From assembly GCA_019925095.2 (NCBI GenBank), contig CM034388.1, positions 4,362,501 through 4,426,500 on the forward strand: 64,000 nucleotides of DNA. Direction: 5' to 3'. The position numbers and the translations under genes are program-made. The DNA comes from Dendrolimus kikuchii (taxonomy: Eukaryota > Arthropoda > Insecta > Lepidoptera > Lasiocampidae). Of this stretch, positions 55,449-64,000 are shown piece by piece (within the stretch, counting starts at the first letter, position 1; every line of letters starts with the position of its first letter). The notes beneath the pieces were generated by a model. The model did not search any database and was not told the origin of the DNA. It saw only the letters and a list, made by a program, of their open reading frames with translations.

Positions 55449-56724
55449 AGTCAATTGATATACTTTAATCATCTTACAAAATGTCGCAGCCTCAGGTTTT
55501 GTGTGAGCGTACAAATTGATGACGTCTTAAGTTTATTCAAGTGAAATGAGTCAAATGACGCATTCATTATTGTTTGAATGGTAATAAATAATATTTCAAC
55601 CGTAAGCTGATAAGGTGTCGTTTTAACGTCTGTTTATATGTAATAAATAATGTTATAAATTATTATAACTTGTTTCACCAACCCTATTGATAAATTGGCA
55701 ACAAGTTTTTAAAACTAATGATATTCCATAGGATTATGTGCAGTCGCGGTGTGAGAAAGTTCGTCACCTTAAAGTTGACTTTAACTTGCACGAGTACAAG
55801 AAACAGCTCTGCCAACATTTTAAGAAATGTTATGTTTATTAAATATAGAAACTTTAAAGAAGAAAAAGTGCAATATTCTCAACGACAGACACTGAGATTA
55901 ACATTAAGAACCTAGAGGGTATAATCACTACGCTTATCATAAATATAAAGGTTTTACATCTCTAAGCAATCTTCTCAGACAAGATACAAAATTAAACAAC
56001 TTTAATCTTAGTAAATTTAAACTTTATTGTCAAACAGTTAAACATAATTTTCTGTGGAACAGTCTGCTCTGTTACTTAGTTTGAAAAGTAACTTGCGCTT
56101 ACGAAACGTTAAGGCGCGTACAGGCATCCCGAGGCGTGCTCCTCCATGCGTCTTGAATGACACATGCTCAAGCTGAGCGTGCAAACAACCACGCACGGTG
56201 TTCATCAGTAAGAAAAATGGCTCCGGCAAGGCAGGACGTGCAGACTGCAGCTGCGGCCTATATAGAATATTTAGAGTTCCATAGCACTCTGTTATTTTCA
56301 TAAAGCTGGAAAAGTTCACGCAGTGATTCGGTGTCTGTCTCCATGACGAATGAACGCAATATCTAAATAACACCCGTCCGTCCACACGTAGCGCACGGCT
56401 CGCACTGAGGCGGTGTTCACGACGATCGTATGAGACGAATGCTCACAATGAGTACACACGTCCACCAATCCCGAGGCATGTATGACGAACCATTCGCGAA
56501 GCACACCTCGCAATGTCTGTACGCGTCTTTAAATGAATCGATTTGAAAACTGGCAAACCGTTTCATACCACGACTGTACCTTCATTGAAAAATCAGTTAT
56601 ACGTATGGCGGCCTCCTCTAATCTTTCATTGTATCGGAGTTTCACTACACAATTTTATCTATACAAGTGCAATAGCTTCTGAGAAGAAGATGAAGAAGAA
56701 GGTTATTAGTAAAATGGCTGTAAT
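55449..56724. other. No gene supported
   Basis: The 115-codon minus ORF at 56038-56385 and neighbours carry no domain. CCCGAGGCGTGCTCC and CCCGAGGCATGTATG near 56128 and 56471 are similar short motifs. Confidence 0.35.
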
Positions 56725-56900
56725 ATAGACAGGCAGACAGTCTGACTCAAATTTGGACACGCAGTCAAACAGACAGACAGTCTGAAAGAAAGTCAGACAG
56801 ACAGTTAGATGTAAAGTCAGACAGAGAGTCAAACAGACACGCAATCAGATATACAGTCAGATAAACAGTCAATCAAAAAGTCAGACAGGCAGATGGAGGA
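56725..56900 (+). repeat. Degenerate CAGACAGT-type tandem repeat
   Basis: AGTCAGACAGACAG-like words recur at irregular 10-20-bp spacing. The Leu/Cys/Val-rich minus ORFs over it are translation of the repeat. Confidence 0.75.
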
Positions 56901-57307
56901 AACAGTAATAAGATAGTAGATAAAGAGATAAACAAACAGACATAATGATAGATTGACGGATGGATGAAATAACTGGTAGATCAGCGTAACTTCGCACCAA
57001 CGAAAACACAATATTAAAATTTCCATTTATTACGGTAACAATTTTCCTTGTTACCTCAATATCAGACTTTTCCGTATATTTTAAACATGATTAATTAACT
57101 AATGAATTTATTTATGTTTCAATCAGTCTGAGTTCATTAATTAACAAAATGGCGTACAAAGTACTGGGAACAAAAGCCTTTAAGACTCTTCAAAAGAATT
57201 ATAATTAACATTAATTATAATGGCCAATAGAATGTATAAAAGTACTTTCAAAGAATATTTGTATGAACAAGGGTAGTATTTTGAGATATCGGATACTAAA
57301 AACTATG
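56901..57307. other. No feature seen
   Basis: AT-rich spacer. Confidence 0.35.
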
Positions 57308-58101
57308 TTTTGACGATTTTAAGCGCGGTTTGATATACAATAATCAATAAATAAATAATTGGCAGACAAACACACCTATTGTATATGCCCAAATTAAGCA
57401 AGTTACGCTTGTGTTATGGGTAATATACAACGCGAACTACCCTTGGGCCGATCCCAGACACCCAGACTATAGTAAATAACGGAGAAAATACATTTCCGAA
57501 ATTTACTATACCAGGAATCGAACCCAGAACCTTTGGGTTGCAGTGTGCTACGCCGGCAAAGGCTTAGCCCGCTCAACCACAGAGGCCGTCGTATTAGTAT
57601 GTATTACGGCCCAAACCCAGCAAAAAACAACTGCCAGACCTTAAAACACTGTGAGCTCGTTCTGCATTCACCATAACACACCCCAACTTGTCTGATAATA
57701 TTCTCTTTTTATTTTACCTCCCACCTATTTTAATATTGTATAAGATTTTAGAATTAAGCATTTTACTGAAGAGTTTCTTGCGCCGCTTCTTTTCTTCAAG
57801 CCACAGCATGTGGCGAAGCGGAGGCAAATTAGATTAGGCTACCATAGAGTAAATAATAACTAGAAACAATAAATAAATAACTTTGGGGGTAGGCCACAGA
57901 ATACATTAGTATAATAGGGGTAGGCTAAATAAATAACTCTACTATTATTCATTGACACATGACATCTTTGTCTTCTGTGATCAAAACTATTGAAAAGTTT
58001 GGAGCTAAACCACAAAATATAGAACATGAAAATACTGAAATGTGTCCGAAACCTCGAAATATAATTCAAATAAATTCCGCGCTAAAAACCGTTAAAACGT
58101 G
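57308..58101. mobile_element. TIR-1 DNA element with nested SINE-2
   Basis: CTATGTTTTGACGATTTTAAG at the left and CGCTAAAAACCGTTAAAACG at the right. The interior GAAGAGTTTCTTGCGCCGC and CATGACATCTTTGTCTTC match 10992-11398. SINE-2 is at 57357-57590. Confidence 0.65.
57357..57590 (-). mobile_element. SINE-2, near full length
   Basis: ATTGGCAGACAAACACACC to GGAATCGAACCCAGAACC and GCCCGCTCAACCACAGAGGC; A and B boxes intact on minus. Confidence 0.78.
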
Positions 58102-58117
58102 ATGGTAACAATTTTCT

Positions 58118-58161
58118 ATCAGATGAGCCGTCTGTCTGTCTGCTGAACTCATGCAATAAAA
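58118..58161 (+). mobile_element. RP-1 3' tip
   Basis: GAGCCGTCTGTCTGTCTGCT and ATGCAATAAAAA only. Confidence 0.6.
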
Positions 58162-58214
58162 ATTGCGAGGATGCGTGTTACCCGGGCGCAAGGATCTAAG
58201 GGGCGCAAGATTAG

Positions 58215-58345
58215 ATAAACTTTTTTGTTCACCAAAACACATAATTACAAAAACAAAATGTATAGTTACAATAATACTTCTTGGCAAAACGACAGGCGGC
58301 CTTATCGCTAAAAGTGATCTCTTCCAGGCAACCTGCTTAAAAGAC
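58215..58345 (-). mobile_element. LINE 3'-UTR fragment (family U)
   Basis: GGCGGCCTTATCGCTAAAAG and TCTTCCAGGCAACC. Confidence 0.5.
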
Positions 58346-58620
58346 ATTTTTATTTAATTTGGCGATGTAGATGAAGCAGAAAACAATAGGGATGTGCAAC
58401 TTGTATACACATACTTACACTAATTTATAAATTTAAAACATGACGCAAGCCAATTGACTTTTATAAAAAAGTAATTAAAAAACATCAGGATATTTCTAAG
58501 GACACTTAAACAATGAATACAAATGTGTAGATCCATATAGACTATATATTTCTACTCATCTATATAAAACCAGTTTTCGAGAAAAATTACTGTAACATAC
58601 AAAGACAGACAGGTATGAAT
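58346..58620. other. No feature seen
   Basis: AT-rich; GAGAAAAATTACTGTAACAT before the RP-1 piece resembles 62560, so both RP-1 pieces sit beside the same old repeat. Confidence 0.35.
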
Positions 58621-58785
58621 ACTAATTTCTGCGGCCGGGTAGCTTGTCGCAAGAAGCGACAAAACACCCCACAGCCAAGTGGTAGGGCATTTTCCCGACT
58701 GTATAGCTACCACCCTTGGTCTAGAGTATGCCGCCATAACAACTTTGAGTTGTGTTCCGGCATCAGTGGCCCGGTTCCAATTTAT
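58621..58785 (+). mobile_element. RP-1, 3'-truncated
   Basis: TTTCTGCGGCCGGGTAGC to CCGGTTCCAATTTATC; lacks the AATAAA end. Confidence 0.65.
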
Positions 58786-59652
58786 CAACAAAATAAAAGA
58801 ATCTTTCATTCAAGGTCAGTATGACTTAGCACGTCAAATACATACATTCATTTATTAAATATTTTCATATAATCATCAAGTGAATAAAAGTTTTCCGTTG
58901 TTGCCAAACGGCTAGGGATCCTTAAAAATTAAACGTAAAAGTTAAATGTTATTTTTGTTTTGCTGATATTGAGGGGCTACCAACTGTTTTTCGCGTCCCG
59001 GCGCCCATTACGCCTCAGACGGCCATGACGTTGATTTTAACCAATAAAAATAATTTACACACATACCTGTAGTGGAACACTTACAAACCAATAAATGGCG
59101 CTGTGCAATAATTGAGGTCACAAACGATTCCCGAAACGTATAAAGAATATAATACAAATTTACACCAATAATGGCATAACAGTAGCTTCGATATAAGATC
59201 TTCCTTTGAGACGGAGGAGCATTCCATCTCACTCCTCCACCTAGTCGGGACATCCCTAAATACTTAAATTTACCTGAAAGCCCTGAAACTGTAATAAATG
59301 CTTCGCTATATGAAAACATTATCTTTGAATGTGTGACAGGAAATAGACCCTCGGCATTCAAGATGGCGGCCACTTCCGGTCTCGTTGAAGCAATTACCGG
59401 TCACGGTGTCAAAAGTAGCTATTGTGTTTTGAATTGGGAGATGAACCTTTTTGAGATGACAAAATACTGTGTTAAGGCGTGTAAATAGCCCTAACACGTT
59501 GTATGCGGGCTATGATGAACCTGCTCGAACGTTGAGCAGTAAATTAAAATACGGTGATATAATACCAAATTATGCGACGCCGGGCAATCAAGACAAAGTC
59601 ATAAGGCTAAGAAAAGGCTAAGAAAATATGCCCACTCACCTTATCACAGTAC
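58786..59652. other. Unique sequence with unassigned minus ORF
   Basis: The 121-codon ORF at 59008-59373 (-) starts MAAILNAEGLF, is moderately balanced in composition and overlaps no repeat. I see no domain and no splice context, so I do not call it a gene. Confidence 0.3.
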
Positions 59653-59666
59653 GTTGTCTGATCACC

Positions 59667-60034
59667 GCGTTCGTAATACCGAAGTAAGAAAGAGAGTTGG
59701 TGTGAAAGAGAGTGTCGGGGTGAAGGTAAGGAAAGGAATGCTCCGGTGGTTCGGGCATGTGGAAAGAATGCATGATGAAAGAATGATGAAACAGATATAC
59801 AATGCAAAAGTGGATGGATGCAGAAGTCATGGAAGGCCACTACAGACCTTCCATGATCAAATTGATCGTGTACTAGCAGAAGGTGATGTCAGGAACCTTA
59901 AGAACAGACGAGCGTGCATGACAAGAGTTATGAATGTCAAAGAAGCAAGTGAGGTGTGTAAGAATAAGCCTAAATGGCGCTCTGTTCGTGCCTACCCCGC
60001 AAGGGAACTGGCGTGAAGTTATGTATGTATGTAT
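59667..60034 (+). pseudogene. RTE-like LINE fragment with 13-bp TSD
   Basis: The frame RNTEVRKRVGVKESVGV, RWFGHVERM, GCRSHGRP, RAYPARELA and stop, then (ATGT)n. Flanks TTGTCTGATCACC (59654-59666) and TTGTCAGATCACC (60036-60048) differ at one base. Only the far C-terminus is kept. Confidence 0.88.
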
Positions 60035-60227
60035 GTTGTCAGATCACCATGATTTCACCACACCTTCACCACGACACCAGACACAAGGGGAAGCCGGCCG
60101 GCTTATAACCTATTCCCAGTCCTTCCACTTGATGCAATAGTTGTTAGTCTTTGTGTATTTGATTAAGGGACGATTTTTCAATCACCAGATAGTAGTTATT
60201 TGATAAGGTTTTAAATATTATTATTTA

Positions 60228-60690
60228 CTAGCTGTGCCCGCGATGTCGTCCGCGTGGAATTTGCTTTCAAAACCCTTCGATTTTGAAACATTCTTCATTG
60301 GTGCTCCGCTCCTATTGGTCTTAACGTGATGATATATAGTCTATAGCCTTCGATAAATGGGCTATCCAACACTGAAAGATATTTTCAAATCAGACCAGGA
60401 GTTCTGAGATTAGCACGTTCAATCAAACAAGATTAGTATATTTGGCTACAACACTAATATTTACATTTTAAATATCGTGATATCTTTTGAATGAAACGTC
60501 CGAATTGAATAATTCACAAAGTTCTAGAAAGGTATTGAATTCGTCTTGAATATGGAGTAATTTATTTTGATAAGGATTAATACCAAGGTACAAAATAAAG
60601 AGTTTTTGAAGCGACCACATTTAATTATTTAAAAAAAAAAAGAAAACACTTGTTGTGAGATAACTACAACAATTAGACATATGGTTACGC
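60228..60690 (-). mobile_element. Hel-5 Helitron, 5'-truncated
   Basis: CTAGCTGTGCCCGCGATGTC (3' end inverted) to about GTTACGCGATATT. It aligns with 54640-55110 in reverse. Confidence 0.75.
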
Positions 60691-60894
60691 GATATTTAGA
60701 CGCGATATTAGACGAGTACAGCAGCGACCAACGACGACGCCTAAGTGTATGTAACGTATAGAAATTCAAAAGTCCAGGCACCATCTTCTGGCGAGTGGGC
60801 GGCCGCAGTGACGTATGAAGTGAAGTTATCTATAAACTACCCAACATCGCTAGATGGCGTCACCATACTGTGTTTTCACTGATTTTGGTTACAG
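60691..60894. other. Unique spacer ending in a possible acceptor
   Basis: GATTTTGGTTACAG at 60881-60894 resembles a 3' splice site. Confidence 0.3.
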
Positions 60895-61124
60895 GGCCGT
60901 CATGTGCTGTGGACATTAAGATACTAATGTCTGATTCAGTTGTGTATTCTTATGCGGAATATTTTAGCCAAGCTTGTGTTATCACACTGATAGGTTATAA
61001 CGCTTCTAAAATACTTGTGGATTGTGATAATAGTAAGATGGGTCATTTTCTCATTGCGTCTGGCCTTAACTCCTTTATTCATCCAACGTCGATTGATGAG
61101 AAACGCCGCTTTCATTATCTCTAA
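60895..61124 (+). CDS. Exon-like ORF, weak candidate terminal exon
   Basis: After TTTTGGTTACAG a frame stays open for 76 codons to TAA, reading AVDIKILMSDSVVYSYAEY, then ACVITLIGYNASKILVD and FHYL. It overlaps no repeat and its composition is protein-like, but third positions are AT-rich. Its opening phase needs one upstream base, while the exon at 8187 supplies two, so it does not follow that exon directly. No family recognised. It may be random. Confidence 0.25.
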
Positions 61125-62605
61125 GCCTTAGTTGAAAGTATTTTTGATCCTTTGCAACATTAATTTTCTCTCGAATTTCGTAATTTCTAGCTTTCATAAT
61201 TCAAAATTTAGAAGAGATACAATTTTACTACAAATTTTTCCCACGTATTGAATTAACTAAAAAGCTTTTACAGAACGTCGTTATGCTTTTTAAGTTCCGC
61301 ATCATCAAAAAAATTCATGCTTAAATTCGAAATTTGGTTATTTGAACAAATTAAAAAGTGTCTTGTTTAATAAGGGTTAATACACTATTGATGAAATGAG
61401 AAAACTTCATTTACATAGCAGCTCGCTCCAGCCTCTCATCTTCTTCTGTATAACCTTTTCATTTCGCAAAACATGTAAAGAATTTATGGAGATATGATGC
61501 AGTATAAATTTTTAGTATATCTTGTCATTAATAGAACGATAATAATATTTCTCTTTCCTTTTATTATGGCGTTGTCTTGTTGAGTATGCACTGTTTGCTA
61601 CAACTCCATTAATTCTTTAAAAAGTAATTGTGTAATATACTTCTGTATAAAATCTATATAAAATAAAACGAATGTGTGTGCAGTTAACACCCAGTAGAAG
61701 TGAAACTAGCACGTTTCACTAACCTATTTATTGGAAGAATTTTCGCATTTCTATTCTATTATAAATAGCTTTATTCTTAGGTATTTTAACCCTTATTTGT
61801 AATAATTCAATCTAAATTACACTTTAAATTACTAGCATAAAGTTTAAAGTTCAATGCGCTGTTACGTATAATTTCCTTTGATCTACGTATAAAGGAATAT
61901 CCGCCTTAAATATATACAGATAGAGCTAAAATTCATTTAAAATCTTTTAAGTGTTATATAAATTGAAAATTAATACTAATGGGTAATGAGAAATGTGTTT
62001 TATTTTAAATTAATTAAGATTGAATTTTATGTTTATCTCTTTTTCTTTTCCCATGAAAACGAGTTTCAAATCACAACGATTCTAAAGAAGTTTCACTAAA
62101 AAAAAGAGTTTAAGCTAGATAAATAAGAAGATGAACAATTTTAAGCTAGACCTGTTTCTGGGTAGTTTCTTGCCGCTTCTTCTTAACAGCAATTTTGAAC
62201 AGCAGCACACGTTGCAAAGCAGTGTATATAGAATTGGAAGTAAAATTAAATTTTAACTTATATGTATGACCTCCAAAAATTGTTCTACACTGAAACTTAT
62301 TTTTAATAAAAAAAAAATACTTTGCATTTGAGTTAAGTTTACCTAAGTTAGAATTAAGTTAAAAATTAAGTCTACATCCTATTCTATGTACAACGCTTCA
62401 CAATATGAGAAGAAACTTCTGAGAACAGCCGTAAGTTGCGTATTTTATGGTTACAACGATGTTTTATTTTGCTGTTTTTCTACAACGCTGTGTAGCGGCG
62501 TATACGATTACCTCTTCCTGTCAAATTTCATCCGGATTCGGACTACATTCAGTAGTTTTTGAGAAAAATGACTGTCACAAAGATATATTGAGGAACGTGA
62601 GAATA
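61125..62605. other. AT-rich sequence, one repeat scrap
   Basis: GGGTAGTTTCTTGCCGCTTC near 62160 resembles the TIR-1 interior phrase GAGTTTCTTGCGCCGCTTC. Nothing else recognised. Confidence 0.4.
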
Positions 62606-62780
62606 TGCTGCCATGACAACCTTGAGTTGTGTTCCGGCATTAGTGGCCAGGTTCCAGTCTCCTTTTAGAGAGCGGCAACCAATTAGTAGCACATTTGGTG
62701 TTACAAATGTCCATAAGCGATGGTAACGGCTTCCCATGAGGTGGGCCGTCGGCCTGTCTTCTGAACTCATGCAATAAAAA
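62606..62780 (+). mobile_element. RP-1 3' half
   Basis: GCTGCCATGACAACCTTGAG to CTCATGCAATAAAAA. Confidence 0.7.
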
Positions 62781-62985
62781 TTAAAATAAAATTGTGATTT
62801 AAAAATATTTCTCTCCTAATGGGTTGTTTAAAACATTAAACGGCAGAGTTGTGAAAGCCTCTTATGAGTCCATTACTGTTATTGCATTGAGGCATCAGTC
62901 ACGTCTTATGTTCCATAAAGCAATGGTTTTCCACTTATACTAAAGTACAAAATCATGTAATATTATTGCATACATACTTACATAT

Positions 62986-63460
62986 TGTTACTTATTTGCG
63001 GGATACGAATTAAAATGTCGTTGGAAATCTCACAAAGTTTATTAGAAGTATACACACACGTAATTCACAGTTCTTACAAAAGAATCGAATGCAACATTAG
63101 TCTAAACAGTAAAGCAGAAAATTGTAATGACTTAAATCGTGCAAAGTCCGTCGTTATTAGATACTTGATCCGAAAGTACATTAGATAAAGCCTCGATCGC
63201 AGTTGAAAGTCAACTAACTCAGCCCTGACGGACCAACCTTATACATTTGCAAAATAGACATAGCTCCCCAGAAACATGCCCATTATTCTTTGGAATTTTC
63301 GAAGTCGTAAGCTTAATGGCTTATAGGAATGTGTAATGCAATATAAAGAAAAGAAGTAAGGATTTTTGACGTCTTATTGCGGTGCAATACAAAGGGATTA
63401 CTAATAAGGGAATAGATCACTTAAATTCAAGCGGGTAATAAAACACCTGCAAAGTATGTA
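62986..63460 (-). mobile_element. LTR-1, decayed third copy
   Basis: TGTTACTTATTTGCGGGATA after ATAT (62982-62985). AAAATGTCGTTGGAA and GTTTATTAGAAGTATAC match the solo LTRs. The right end is not clear. Confidence 0.6.
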
Positions 63461-64000
63461 GGTGGCGCTGCAAGAAAACTTGATTGTGACAAGTACATCT
63501 CGGTTTACCGGTACCGACTCTACTATCCACAATGTTGTCATACACTTGTTTTGTCAGTATTCTTTCTCCGTTCCTGCACGTATAACAATGATCTATCTAT
63601 AATAAGCAATGAACTGACTTCATTTTGATATCTTTGCTTATTTTAATAGCTAAAGTACAGCAGCCAGGTACCATATGGAACCAGCATGTTGGTAACACTA
63701 GAGATCTGAAAGAAATTTTATAGTAGGTACCTTTTTTGACAAATTCCATACTGTAATGCTGTCGATAAACCTCAGCTGGGAGTTCATTTAAAATCTCCAC
63801 GGTGTTCAACAGAAATGGATTTGCAACCGTGCGCACATGAACGAAGAGGCTCGAGGAAATCAAAATGTTTTATTCTTCTTCCCTAGGCCATGATGCCATG
63901 GCTCCAGGATGTAATATCTACAATTTTCGACTTATGTATTTTCATGACAAAACGAAGCGGCGGACGTTGCTAGTTAGTAATAAACTAGCTCGGTGATTGA
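63461..64000. other. No gene supported
   Basis: 63559-63583 (ATTCTTTCTCCGTTCCTGC) is an isolated RP-1 5' tip on minus. The minus ORF 63597-63863 has no domain. Confidence 0.4.

Noticed and set aside
56659..57026. Cys/Leu-rich secreted protein on minus
   Set aside because: Translation of a degenerate CAGACAGT repeat.
59008..59373. 121-codon minus ORF starting MAAILNAEG
   Set aside because: No domain, no splice or promoter context and no second line of evidence; noted as spacer content only.

Overview
This looks like an AT-rich intronic or intergenic segment of an insect nuclear genome, most probably a moth or butterfly. The evidence is the layered debris of transposon families typical of Lepidoptera: Helitrons ending in CTAG, RTE-like LINEs with (ATGT)n tails, tRNA-headed SINEs, hAT and piggyBac miniature elements, and solo LTRs. 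There are also long (TA)n tracts and a coding exon ending in a GTAAGT donor. The species call is inference from sequence style. I see no rRNA, true tRNA gene, CRISPR array or bacterial operon.

Host gene content is very low. The best candidate is a 101-bp first coding exon at 1466-1566 (+), with a donor at 1567. A phase-compatible 51-bp internal exon candidate lies at 8187-8237. If both are right, everything after 8237 lies in later introns of one gene read on + or beyond it. I cannot name the gene. A weaker exon-like ORF lies at 60895-61124. Most other long ORFs are retroelement fragments or chance readings through repeats.

Layout. 0-1 kb: Helitron split by a poly(A) retroposon. 1.4-1.6 kb: coding exon. 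2-7.2 kb: RTE LINEs with target-site duplications, a SINE, a hAT carrying a nested Helitron, and a Jockey-like LINE end. 7.2-8.8 kb: mostly unique sequence with candidate exon 2. 8.8-14.8 kb: SINEs, a TIR element, an inverted repeat and a 440-bp tandem duplication. 15.3-18.4 kb: a very recent 1,230-bp tandem duplication. 18.5-24 kb: (TA)n, a 114-nt hairpin, a LINE C-terminal domain, and a nested Helitron. 25.5-30 kb: piggyBac MITE, a 600-bp repeat family, and a TIR element. 30-36.5 kb: RTE LINEs, two solo LTRs with ATAT duplications, and a second hAT. 37-48 kb: MITEs, Helitrons (one internally amplified, three head-to-tail) and a third solo LTR. 49-57 kb: a palindromic MITE, (TA)n, a minisatellite with a 167-bp higher-order period, and a Helitron. 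57-64 kb: TIR element, RTE LINE with a 13-bp TSD, inverted Helitron, AT-rich unique DNA, and a decayed LTR.

The commonest repeat, called RP-1 here, is about 315 bp. It begins ATCCGTGCAGG and ends CTCCTGCAATAAA plus poly(A), with roughly 25 copies or fragments on both strands. Nothing here works together as a pathway. The interest lies in insertion order, target-site signatures and recombination scars. I found no convincing new functional system.
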